Shown here: positions 33,255-41,734 of the stretch, piece after piece
Position numbering within the stretch: the first letter of the stretch is position 1
Layout of the letters: each line of letters begins with the position of its first letter
Source of the DNA: Saccharothrix algeriensis
Lineage (GTDB): Bacteria > Actinomycetota > Actinomycetes > Mycobacteriales > Pseudonocardiaceae
DNA: 64,000 nt
Direction of reading: 5' to 3'
Assembly: GCF_016907655.1 (NCBI RefSeq)
Contig: NZ_JAFBCL010000001.1
Span: 1,488,001-1,552,000, forward strand
Position numbers and translations under genes: made by a program
Notes under the pieces: generated by a model
The model's database searches: none
What the model was told of the DNA's origin: nothing
What the model saw: only the letters and a program-made list of their open reading frames with translations

Positions 33255-36068
33255 ATGGGCCACGGTCGCGCGGACCCCCTCCCCGTCCGGTCCGCGCCGA
33301 TGATCGGCCGGGACGCGGAGCTGGCCGCCCTGCTCGACGCGGCCGGGCGCGCGCCGTCGGCCGTCTTCGTGGAGGGCCCGGCCGGGATGGGCAAGACCAG
33401 GCTGGTCACCGAGTTCGCCGCCGCCGCCCGCGCCGGGGGCGCGCGCGTGGTCGCGGGCGCGTGCCAGCCGCTGCCCGAGCCGTTCCCGTACGGGGTGCTC
33501 CTCGACTGCCTCAGCCGGTGCCGCGACCTGCTGGTCGACCCCGGCCCGGTGACCGGCGCGCTGCGCGACCACCTGCCCGAGCTGGCCGACGGCCTGCCGC
33601 CCGCGCCGCGCGCCCTCGGCGACCCCGGCGCCGAGCGGCACCGGCTCTTCCGCGCCGTGCGCGACCTGCTGCGCTCCTTGGGGCCCGCCGTGCTCGTGCT
33701 CGAGGACCTGCACTGGGCGGACGAGGGGACCCGCCGGGTGCTGCGGTTCGTGGTGGCCGACCCGCCGCCGGGCCTGTCGGTCGTGGCGACCTACCGCCGC
33801 GAGGACCTGCCCGCCGGCGCCCCGCTCGGCCGCGTCCTGCACGTGCCGACCCTGGTCCTGCGCCCCTTCGACGCGGCGGGCGTGCGCGCCGCGGTCGACG
33901 CGCTCGTGGGGGCCGCGGTGACGTCGGAGCGGTTCGCCGAGGCCGTCCTGCGCGAGACGGCGGGGATCCCGTTCGTGGTGCAGGAGGCGGTGCGCGCGCT
34001 GCGCGACCCGCTGCGGGACGTGCGCGCCGAGGGCGACCTGGCCGGGCGGGTCCTGGCCGGGATCGACGTGCCGGTCCTGGTGGCGGACGAGGTCAGGGAG
34101 CGGGTGGGCGCCCTGCCCGACGCCGCGCGGTCGGTCGCCGAGGCCGCCGCGGTGCTGGGCATGCCGGAGACGGCCGGCGTGCTGGGCGCCGTGGCGCAGG
34201 CGGGGGCGGAGCACCTGGTCGCGCTGGTGGAGTCCGGTGTGCTCGTGGAGGCGGCGGCGGGCAGGTTCGGTTTCCGGCACGGCCTCGCCGGGCGCGCGGT
34301 GTGCGCTTCGCTGCCCGGCCCGCGGCGGCGGGAGCTGCACGAGCGCGCCGTGGCGGTGCTCTCCGCCCTCGACCGCGCGCCGGTCGCCCGCCTGTGCGCG
34401 CACGCCAGGGCGGCGGGCATGGGGGCCGAGTGGCTGCGGTACGGCGAACTGGCCGCCGATGCCGCGGAGGAGGCCGGGGACGTGCCCACCGCGGTCGACC
34501 TGCTGTCCGAGGTGCTGGCCGATCCGGGCACCGGCCCCGAGGACGCGAACCGGCTGGCCGCCAAGCTGTGCGGCCACGCCCTGACGGGGCTGCCCGGCGG
34601 GGTGGTGACCGAGCGGGTCGAGGGCCTGCTGTCGGACCCGCGGCTGGCCCCGGACGTCCGGGGCGAGGTGCACCTGTGGTTCGGGCTGCTGCTGCAGCGC
34701 GAGACCGGGGAGGTCGACCGCGGCGCCGAGGAGCTCGCCCAGGCCGTCGACCTGCTCGGCGACCAGCCGGAGCGCACCGTGCGCGGCCTGGCGGCCATGG
34801 CGGGGCCGTACCTGGGCACCGCGCCCATCGCCGAGCACCGGGCCTCGCTCGGCCGGGTGGAGGCGGTCGTCGAGCACCTGCCCACCCGCGCCCTGCGCAC
34901 CGCCCTGCTGGCCACGACGCTCGGCGGGCGGCTCGTCGTCGGCGACCCGAGCACCTGGGAACGCGTCGCGGAGCTGCCCTCCCCCTCGGACGTGCACGAC
35001 CCCGACGAGGTCCACCACCTGGCGCGGGCGCACTGCAACCTGGCGGACGCGTGCTCGTGGATCGGCCACTACTCCCGGGCGCGGGAGTTCCTGCGCAGCG
35101 GCGTCGCCCTGACCAAGCGGGTCGCCGCTCCCTACGTCGTCGGCACCGCCGAGGCCACGCAGGCCCGGCTGGACTGGCTCGGCGGGCGGTGGTCGGGGCT
35201 GGGGCAGCGGATCGACCGCTTGCTCGGCGCCTACGCGAACCTGCTGCTGACCACCGACCTGAACCTCACGCGGGGCTGGCTGGCGACCGCGCGCGGCGAG
35301 TGGGTGCGGGCCGAGAGGTCCTTCCGGGCGGCGGCGGGCTCGCACCCGGCCGCCCGGGTGTTCCCGGTGGGCGTCTCGGCGGCCGGGGGGATGGCGGGGA
35401 TGCTGCTCAGCCGGGGCGACGCCGGCGCCGCGGAGGAGCACGTGGAGCGCGGCGTGGCGGTGCTGCGGAGCAAGGGGGCCTGGGTGTGGTCGGGCGACAT
35501 CCTGCCCCAGGCCGTCGACTGCTACCTGGCGGTCGACCGCGCCGACGCCGCGCGGCGGCTCGTCGCGGAGGCGACCGCCGGCCTGGGCGGCGTGGACGCC
35601 CCGCTGGCCCGCGCGGCGCTGACGGCCTGCCGGGCGCGGCTGGCCGCGGCCGAGGGCGACCGCGAGGGGGCCGACCTGCTCTACCGGGAGGCGGTCGACC
35701 TGCACCGGGACCTGGGCCTGCCCTACCGGGCCACCCAACTCGCCGAGCAGGCCGGGGGCGCCGCCGACGCCGCGGCGCTCGACGCGCTGGCCCGGTCCTA
35801 CGACTCCCTGGGCGCGACCGTCGACGCCGCCCGCTGCCGCCACCGCATCCGCAGCGCCGGCGTGGCCACCCCGTCGCGCCGCGGCAGGCGCGGCTACGGC
35901 AGCGAGCTGTCCCCGCGCGAGCGGGACGTCGCCCGCCTGCTGGCGGGCGGCCACACCAACCGCGAGATCGCCCAGGCCCTGTTCCTGTCCCGTCGCACGG
36001 TCGAGGAGTACGTCGTCAAGGTCCGCCGCAAGCTGAACGCCCCGTCCCGCCACGACGTCCGGCTCTGA
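33255..36068 (+). CDS. LuxR-family LAL regulator (ATPase plus C-terminal HTH)
   Basis: A 937-residue large ATP-binding LuxR regulator. The ATG at 33255 has a GGGAG site. Walker A is GPAGMGKT at 41-48, with VLVLEDLHWADEGTRRVL as Walker B. A long TPR-like helical middle follows. The C-terminal LuxR helix-turn-helix is clear (ELSPRERDVARLLAGGHTNR ... FLSRRTVEEYVVKVRRKL). LAL regulators activate sugar-use or antibiotic genes. It diverges from the subtilisin gene, so it could control the protease pair; this is inference from position only. Confidence 0.93.
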   Translation: MGHGRADPLPVRSAPMIGRDAELAALLDAAGRAPSAVFVEGPAGMGKTRLVTEFAAAARAGGARVVAGACQPLPEPFPYGVLLDCLSRCRDLLVDPGPVTGALRDHLPELADGLPPAPRALGDPGAERHRLFRAVRDLLRSLGPAVLVLEDLHWADEGTRRVLRFVVADPPPGLSVVATYRREDLPAGAPLGRVLHVPTLVLRPFDAAGVRAAVDALVGAAVTSERFAEAVLRETAGIPFVVQEAVRALRDPLRDVRAEGDLAGRVLAGIDVPVLVADEVRERVGALPDAARSVAEAAAVLGMPETAGVLGAVAQAGAEHLVALVESGVLVEAAAGRFGFRHGLAGRAVCASLPGPRRRELHERAVAVLSALDRAPVARLCAHARAAGMGAEWLRYGELAADAAEEAGDVPTAVDLLSEVLADPGTGPEDANRLAAKLCGHALTGLPGGVVTERVEGLLSDPRLAPDVRGEVHLWFGLLLQRETGEVDRGAEELAQAVDLLGDQPERTVRGLAAMAGPYLGTAPIAEHRASLGRVEAVVEHLPTRALRTALLATTLGGRLVVGDPSTWERVAELPSPSDVHDPDEVHHLARAHCNLADACSWIGHYSRAREFLRSGVALTKRVAAPYVVGTAEATQARLDWLGGRWSGLGQRIDRLLGAYANLLLTTDLNLTRGWLATARGEWVRAERSFRAAAGSHPAARVFPVGVSAAGGMAGMLLSRGDAGAAEEHVERGVAVLRSKGAWVWSGDILPQAVDCYLAVDRADAARRLVAEATAGLGGVDAPLARAALTACRARLAAAEGDREGADLLYREAVDLHRDLGLPYRATQLAEQAGGAADAAALDALARSYDSLGATVDAARCRHRIRSAGVATPSRRGRRGYGSELSPRERDVARLLAGGHTNREIAQALFLSRRTVEEYVVKVRRKLNAPSRHDVRL

Positions 36069-36087
36069 CGGGCGCCGGGCCGGATCG

Positions 36088-36123
36088 CGCGCCGCGCCCC
36101 CGCCCGGCCGGGGGCGCGGCGCG
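36088..36123. terminator. Strong hairpin between LAL regulator and methyltransferase
   Basis: CGCGCCGCGCCCCCG (36088-36102) pairs perfectly with CGGGGGCGCGGCGCG (36109-36123), loop 6 nt. It lies between convergent stops at 36068 and 36131. Confidence 0.8.
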
Positions 36124-36130
36124 CGGGCGG

Positions 36131-36913
36131 TCAGGCGGACGGCGCCCGCCCGAGGGCCAGGAAGTGCGCGCTGGCGTTGACGAGCAGCGGATCCCGCTCG
36201 ACGAGGCGGGCGCAGCGCAGCGCTGCCGGCACGAGCCTCGGGAACTCGTCCGCGCCGGCGGCGTCGAGCGCCGCCCAGCCCGGTCCTTCGACCCCGTAGA
36301 CCTCGACGTCCGCCAGGCCGGCGGCCCGGACCTCGGCGCGCAGCTCGTCCGCGGTGTGCCAGTGGGCCGCGGTGAACCCGACGTGCCCGTCGTAGCGGCC
36401 GGTCGCCACCACCGCCTCCACCGAGGGAACCAGGTCGGCGTCGAGCGCGCCGTTGGCGCCCGCCTCCACGACCGAGAGGTAGCGGCTGATCCCCGCCGCC
36501 GCCAGCACGCCCCCCGGCCGCAGCACGCGCCGCGCTTCCGCCAGCGCCCGCGCGCGGTCGGCCGGGTCGGTGAGGTGGTAGAGGGGGCCGAGCACCAGCA
36601 CGGCGTCGACGCTCCCGTCCGCGACGGGCAACCGGCGGGCATCGCCCAGGAGCGCGGTGACCCCGGGCAGCACCGCCGCGGCGTCGACGTGCGCCGGGAC
36701 CACGTCGACGAGGTGCACCGCGTGCCCGTCGCGCGCGAGCCACTCGGCGTGGACCCCCGTCCCGCCTCCCACGTCGAGCACCGTCGCCGGTGCCGTGAGG
36801 AACCGGCGGAGGATCTCCTGCGTGCGCAGGAATTCCAGGCGACCGTGAGGAGTCCTGGCCAGTCGGGTGCTCTCCGCGCCGTCGGCGTAGTGCCGGACGA
36901 GGTCGGTGGTCAT
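36131..36913 (-). CDS. SAM-dependent class I methyltransferase
   Basis: A 260-residue methyltransferase of the Methyltransf_11/25 type. Motif I is TVLDVGGGTGVHAEWLA (45-61), followed by HLVDVVPAH, LLGDARRLPVADGSVDAVLV and LAEARRVLRPGGVL. The C-terminal third carries the substrate cap and is not diagnostic. The ATG at 36913 begins MTTDLVRHYADG. It lies 220 bp from a divergent-side MFS gene on the same strand; no operon link is obvious. Methyl acceptor unknown. Confidence 0.88.
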   Translation of the reverse strand: MTTDLVRHYADGAESTRLARTPHGRLEFLRTQEILRRFLTAPATVLDVGGGTGVHAEWLARDGHAVHLVDVVPAHVDAAAVLPGVTALLGDARRLPVADGSVDAVLVLGPLYHLTDPADRARALAEARRVLRPGGVLAAAGISRYLSVVEAGANGALDADLVPSVEAVVATGRYDGHVGFTAAHWHTADELRAEVRAAGLADVEVYGVEGPGWAALDAAGADEFPRLVPAALRCARLVERDPLLVNASAHFLALGRAPSA

Positions 36914-37134
36914 GGGGCATGGTCCTGGGCGGCGCGACAAGCGGTCAACGCCATTTCGCCGGACCGGGACGACACCGCCCGCCCCGGGGCTCCCACCGGG
37001 CGGGTTGCGCTCCGGCCGGTTCTGCGGGTGTCCCGTGGTGCTGTCGACGGTCATGCCGTAGGCGGTGCCGCGGTATCCGGCCGGGCGCGGGAGTTCGCGC
37101 TCGAAGGAAGCGCACCTCCTCGTGGCGGACGAGG

Positions 37135-38367
37135 TCAACGCGCGCTGCGGACCCTGGCCACGACCAGGATGCCGCCGAGCGCGCACAGCGCGGTGAACGT
37201 GTACAGAGCGGTGTAGTTCTGCCCGCTGCCGATCGCCAGCAGCAGCGGCGCGAAGGCGGGGCCGATGGACTGCGGCAGCACGTTGGCGATGTTGATGACG
37301 CCGAGGTCCTTGGCGGTGTTGTCGGGGTCGGGCAGCACCGAGGTGCACAGGGCCACGTCCACCGCGAAGTACAACCCGGTGGCCAGCCCCTGCACGGCCT
37401 GGGCGACGACCACCCCGGCCAGGCTGTCGGCCGTGGCCAGCAGGACCATGCCGACGGCCATGACCACCGCGGCGGCGATGACGAACGGCTTGCGCCGCCC
37501 GACCCGGTCCGACAACCGGCCGCACAGCGACGACGTCAGCGAACTGATCCCGTACTCGACGAGCGTGAGCAGCGCGAGCGTGCCGGCCAGCGCCCCCGCG
37601 GTGATCCCGATGCGGTCGCCGAGGTAGAACGCCAGGTACGACACCGGGGTGAACAGGGCCAGGAACAGCACGAAGCGGGTGAGCCACATCCACCCGAAGT
37701 CCGGATGCTCGCGCGGGCTGGTCCAGAACGTGCCGAGGAAGGCCCTGGGCGTCAGCCTCGGCAGCCGCTCCGCGACCCGGTGGTCGGGCAGGGTGATGGT
37801 GAACAGCGCCACCAGCGCGGTCGCGGCCAGGGCCGGCACGAGGAACCGGATGACCGCGTCGCCGAACAGCGCCGCGGACGCCGCTCCCAGCGGCACGGCG
37901 ATGAGCTGGCTGAAGCCCACGGCGCCGGACACGGTTCCCCTGCGGTCGACCGGCACCTGGTCCGGGATCGTGGCGCTCAACGCCGACAGCGTGGCGTTGA
38001 AGGACATCTGCGCCAGGCACCAGCCGACCGCGATGGCCGGCACGGCGGGGACCACCGCGATGAGCATCAACCCCGCCGAGCCGCCCAGCACCCCGCCGAT
38101 CAGCCACGGCCGGCGGCGCCCGAACCGCGACGTGGTCCGATCGGAGAGACGACCGAACAGCGGGTTCGCGACCACCGCCACCAGCGCGCCCAGCGCGACG
38201 ATCAGCCCCAGGCTGCGCTCCTTGCCGTCCGGGTCGACCTCGGCGACCCGGAGGGGCACGGTGACCAGCGCCGAGGCCAGCAGGGCGGTGTAGAGCCCCA
38301 GGTAGGCCAAGGCGATGCGGACGGTGAAACCCCGCGGCATCGTGGTGGGAGCGGTCGATGCCGCCAT
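37135..38367 (-). CDS. MFS transporter (GPH/sugar-like)
   Basis: A 410-residue, 12-span major facilitator. The A-motif reads NPLFGRLSDRTTSRFGRRRPW and its second-half copy CGRLSDRVGRRKPF. Length and motifs resemble the GPH/MFS_1 group that moves sugars or sugar-like compounds. The ATG at 38367 (or 38370) follows a GAGGAGG site. The next gene on the right side starts beyond a transposase remnant, so this gene may mark the left border of the accessory island. Confidence 0.88.
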   Translation of the reverse strand: MAASTAPTTMPRGFTVRIALAYLGLYTALLASALVTVPLRVAEVDPDGKERSLGLIVALGALVAVVANPLFGRLSDRTTSRFGRRRPWLIGGVLGGSAGLMLIAVVPAVPAIAVGWCLAQMSFNATLSALSATIPDQVPVDRRGTVSGAVGFSQLIAVPLGAASAALFGDAVIRFLVPALAATALVALFTITLPDHRVAERLPRLTPRAFLGTFWTSPREHPDFGWMWLTRFVLFLALFTPVSYLAFYLGDRIGITAGALAGTLALLTLVEYGISSLTSSLCGRLSDRVGRRKPFVIAAAVVMAVGMVLLATADSLAGVVVAQAVQGLATGLYFAVDVALCTSVLPDPDNTAKDLGVINIANVLPQSIGPAFAPLLLAIGSGQNYTALYTFTALCALGGILVVARVRSAR

Positions 38368-38524
38368 CACCGCGCCTCCTCTTCAGTCGTCCGCGCCTGA
38401 TCCGATCAGCAGTGGTCCGCATCCGGGTAGGAGTTGACAAGAGTGCCGTCCAAGAGCTTTAGCAGAGTGATGTGGCGTGTGCGGTGCCGGGGCACCCGGT
38501 GGGTATGCGAAGCCGAAGCCGTGG

Positions 38525-38770
38525 ACGGCCGATGACGAAGTGCGAAGGCTTGTCAAGCCGTGGATCCCGGTCCGGCCGCGTCGGTTCCGGTATCCCGCCG
38601 CCAGCCTGCCTGTGCCCGCAAGGGGTCCTGTTCGTGCTCTACAACGGGATCTCCTGGGAGCGTCTGCCCCCGTGAGCTGGGGTTCGGGCCCAGGACGACC
38701 TGTTGACGCCGGCTGCGGGTCGGATCGGTGGACCGACCGCCCGCCGCCACCGCGGAGCGACTGCGCCGCA
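38525..38770 (+). mobile_element. Degenerate IS5-family transposase N-terminal remnant
   Basis: Three frames together spell an IS5-type transposase start. TADDEVRRLVKPWIPVRPRR is at 38525 onward, GVLFVLYNGISWERLPP at 38622-38672 in a second frame, and ELGFGPRTTC from 38674 in a third. The Trp expected after TTC is a TGA, then RRLR resumes. The family norm is VRPRRFRYPG ... GILFVLHTGIPWE-LP-ELGFGSGMTCWRRL. Only the first about 80 residues remain and no catalytic DDE residues are present. Terminal inverted repeats were not found. Confidence 0.7.
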
Positions 38771-38825
38771 CCAGCCCGGTCGGGAGCCACCTCCTCCCGA
38801 CACCTCCGGACGAAGTGAGGACCGC

Positions 38826-40055
38826 TTGAACGCCGACGCCGTCACGCCTCGGAAGACCCGTCTACCCGCCGAAGCGCGCACCCTCTGGTACGCGAGCGCG
38901 GGCAACTCCCTCGCGCTCTGGATGCTCCAGATCGCGGTGGCGGTGCACGTGCTGGAGAGCCACTCGGTAGCCACGCTCGCGGTAGTGGGCTTGGCGGGCA
39001 GCCTCCCGGCCCTGGTCTGCACCCCCGTCGCCGGACTCGTCGCCGACCGGTACGACGTGCGCCGGATCGCGCTGGCCGCCATCGGCGGCCAGGTCGTCGT
39101 CCTGCTGCTCGTGGTCGTGGTCGGCAGGTTCGGCCTGGGGCTGTTGGCCGCGCTGTACGCGGTCCAAGGCGTGCTGGCCTCGTTCTGGCCTCCGGCGCGC
39201 CAACGGTGGCTGTACGGCGTGGTCCCGATCGGGCTGCGGCACCGCGCCAACGCCTCGATCGGCTCGATCAACGGCATGATGACGCTCGTCGGCGCCACCC
39301 TCGGCGGCCTGCTGTCGTCGTGGAACGCCTTCGCGGCTTTCGGGACCGCGGCGGTCTGCCAGGTCGTGGCAGCCACCCAGCTGTTGCGCACGCGCAGCCC
39401 GGGGTCCGCGGCCGCCACGCCCACGTCGTTCGCGGCCGACCTGCGGGACGGCGTGCGCGCCGCGCGGGACTTCCCGCTGGCCCGGTCCGTGGTGTGGATC
39501 GGCATCGCGTGGGGCCTGGTCGGTGGCGGCTACAGCGTCCTGCTGGCCGGCCACGTCACCGTGGACCTGGGTGCCGGCGCGTTCGTGCTCGGCGTGGTCT
39601 ACGCCGCCGACGGGATCAGCGTGATGGCGGCGACCGCGGTCGCCGGGCGGCTGAACCGACGGCGCCACCTCGCGGTGTACGGGTCGGCGTACGTCGTGCA
39701 GGGCGCCGCGTGGGCACTGATCTTCGTCTCCGACCACGTCGCGCCGCTGCTGGTGTGCGTGGTCCTGATGCGGTTCGCGAGCGGGTTCATCATCGCGCTG
39801 GACACCGGGATCCTGCTCGACACCGTGCCCGACCACGTCCGCGGCCGGGTCACCAGCGTGCACATGACTACCTACAACGCCGTAGGGCGGCTGTCCCTGG
39901 CCGGCTTGGGTGCGCTGCTGACCGTCGTCAGCATCAAGACTGTTGGCGTCGCCGCGGGCATCTCCTCGGCCGTCTTCGGCATCATCTGGTGGCTGTGGTC
40001 GGGTCGGCGCGCCAAGCACGCCTACGTCGTCGCGGACGCGAAGGGAACAGCATGA
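38826..40055 (+). CDS. MFS transporter, EntS-like (MFS_3)
   Basis: A 409-residue major facilitator with about 12 spans. The proposed TTG start at 38826 has a GAGG site 6 nt upstream; the frame is open to 38703 but upstream residues are low-complexity. Features: WYASAGNSLALWMLQIAVAV, VAGLVADRYDVRRIALA after TM2, and RGRVTSVHMTTYNAVGRLSL in the second half. Members of this group export siderophores, macrolides and other metabolites. It is the first gene of a coupled operon (ATGA overlap with the nitroreductase gene). The TTG start is less certain than the gene. Confidence 0.87.
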   Translation: MNADAVTPRKTRLPAEARTLWYASAGNSLALWMLQIAVAVHVLESHSVATLAVVGLAGSLPALVCTPVAGLVADRYDVRRIALAAIGGQVVVLLLVVVVGRFGLGLLAALYAVQGVLASFWPPARQRWLYGVVPIGLRHRANASIGSINGMMTLVGATLGGLLSSWNAFAAFGTAAVCQVVAATQLLRTRSPGSAAATPTSFAADLRDGVRAARDFPLARSVVWIGIAWGLVGGGYSVLLAGHVTVDLGAGAFVLGVVYAADGISVMAATAVAGRLNRRRHLAVYGSAYVVQGAAWALIFVSDHVAPLLVCVVLMRFASGFIIALDTGILLDTVPDHVRGRVTSVHMTTYNAVGRLSLAGLGALLTVVSIKTVGVAAGISSAVFGIIWWLWSGRRAKHAYVVADAKGTA

Positions 40056-40726
40056 CCGCCATTACATCCTCGGACACCGTGTCCCTGCTGGAGAACCGTT
40101 TCAGCGCCCGCAGCTTCCGCGACGTCCCGGTCGACGACGACCTGCTCGATCGCGTCTTGGCAGCCGCGACGCGGGCACCTACCTCGTTCAACTTCCAGGG
40201 TTACGCGCTGGTGGTGATACGCGACCCGGCCAGGCGCGCCGCGCTGGCCGAGCTGATCGGCAAGACCTTCGTGGCGGTCGCCCCGGCCTTCGTGCTGGTA
40301 TGCGCCGACCCCGGCAGGCTCTGGGCCGTCGGGGAGCGGCACGCCGTGCCGGTCGGTCCGCAGCACGACGACCTGGGGCTGAGCTCGGTGGTCGACGCGT
40401 CTCTCGCCGGGATGTGCCTGGCGCTCGCGGCAGAGTCGGTGGGGCTCGGCACGGTGATGGTCGGCGCGGTGCGCAACCGGGTGGGCGCGGTGTCCGTGCT
40501 GCTCGACCTGCCAGAGGGGGCACGCGTGCTGTTCGGCATGGCGATCGGATGGTCCGACGAGGTCCGCCGACCACGTCCCCGCCTGCGCCCCGACCTCGTC
40601 GTGCACCGCGAACGCTACTCCGCCGCTGTCCGCGCCACCACGGCGATGGCGATCTGGGCGTTGCTGATGTTCCAGCTCTGGACCGACACGCGAGCGAGCG
40701 CGCAGCTCAGGTCGGAGGTGGCCTGA
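40052..40726 (+). CDS. Nitroreductase-family FMN oxidoreductase
   Basis: A 224-residue nitroreductase-like flavoprotein. The N-terminus ENRFSARSFRDVPVDDDLLD and LAAATRAPTSFNFQGYALVV form the FMN-binding start. LSSVVDASLAGMCLALAAES-type helix and GLGTVMVGAVRN complete it. Relatives include malonic-semialdehyde reductase RutE and enzymes reducing nitro or enone groups with NAD(P)H. A C-terminal extension (ATTAMAIWALLMFQLW) looks hydrophobic and is unusual. The ATG at 40052 overlaps the MFS stop; its own stop overlaps the prpF-like start (TGATG). The real substrate is unknown. Confidence 0.87.
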   Translation: MTAITSSDTVSLLENRFSARSFRDVPVDDDLLDRVLAAATRAPTSFNFQGYALVVIRDPARRAALAELIGKTFVAVAPAFVLVCADPGRLWAVGERHAVPVGPQHDDLGLSSVVDASLAGMCLALAAESVGLGTVMVGAVRNRVGAVSVLLDLPEGARVLFGMAIGWSDEVRRPRPRLRPDLVVHRERYSAAVRATTAMAIWALLMFQLWTDTRASAQLRSEVA

Positions 40727-41723
40727 TGCTGGCGCACGTCCTGCAGGCGGAGGGCAGCCCCTGCCCGACGCTCGTGCTGCCGGCGGAAGCCCTGCCATCC
40801 GACGAGCCGAGGCTCGTGCACGCCTTGGCCGCGATCCGCCGGTGGATGCGCGCGATCGGTGCGGGCCACGTGCTGAAGTTCGCTGTGGTCGGCCGTTCCA
40901 GCACCGCGGAGCACGACCTGGAGTACCGGTTCGTGCAGTGCCTGCCCGGCGACGAGTCGAGGTTCGAGTTGCGGGGCAGTTGCGGGCACTCGGTGCTGGC
41001 GGCCGTAGCGGCGAGCGCCGAACGCGGGTTGATCCCGCGATTGCGGCCCGGTTCGCGGGTGCGGGTGGTGGTGCGCAACAATGGAAACTCGATCAGGTGC
41101 CGGGTCGACGAGGTCGTCGACGGCACGGTGGTGTTCACCGTCCGGTTCGCCCGGCGCGACCGTCCCGACCTCGTCGACCTGCTGTTGCTCGGCGAGCCGC
41201 GGACGGAGATCCGGTACGCTGGCGGGCGGGTGCTCGCTTCGCTGGTGTCGATGGGCAACCCCTACCTCTTCGTGGACGCCCGCGAACTGGGAGTCGACTC
41301 GTCGGCTGCCCTATTCGCCGGCCGTGAGCGGCTGTTCGACGTCCTGTCGCGGTGCGCGTAGCGGGTGAGCGCCTGCTCGGCTGGCCACCGGGCGTGTTTC
41401 CCAAGATCGCGGCTCTGATGCCGGACGAGGGTGGCGCGGTCGCCGCCCGGGCTGTCTCGGTGCCGTCGTGGCACCCGACGCTGGCTTTGACGGGCGCGGT
41501 GTGCGTTGCCGCGGCGGCCGCGATTCCCGGGACCGTACCCGCCCTGTAGGGCAGGCCGGTGAGTGGCCGGTTGACCGTCACCGGTCCGCTCGGCACCACC
41601 ACCGTCATGTCGTCCGTCGTAGCAGGCCGCCTGATCTGGGTCAGCGTGTCACCCAAGGTCGTACGCCCCGTCACCGTGCTCCACGTCCCGGTATTCACCC
41701 GCCGAGCGGCGCTCGCGGCCTGA
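40726..41723 (+). pseudogene. PrpF-family isomerase, broken by a frameshift and an in-frame stop
   Basis: Together the pieces make about 332 residues of a PrpF/4-oxalomesaconate-tautomerase-like protein. Part 1 (40726-41361, GGAGGTG ribosome site) carries the family stretch LRGSCGHSVLAAVAASAERG and SMGNPYLFVDARELGV. A -1 shift near 41352-41361 moves to PKIAALMPDEGGAVAARAVS, WHPTLALTGAVCVAAAAAI and PGTVPAL, matching the family C-terminal half. A TAG at 41547 interrupts it, and the same frame continues (GRLTVTGPLGTTTVMSSVV) to 41723. The next gene starts 11 bp later. Sequencing error could explain the shift but would not easily explain the TAG as well. Confidence 0.72.
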
Positions 41724-41734
41724 GAGGAACCGAG

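Noticed and set aside
33183..36920. Minus-strand open frame of about 1,245 codons
   Set aside because: It is the antisense of the LAL regulator; no domain is visible and the LAL frame has Walker A and HTH motifs.
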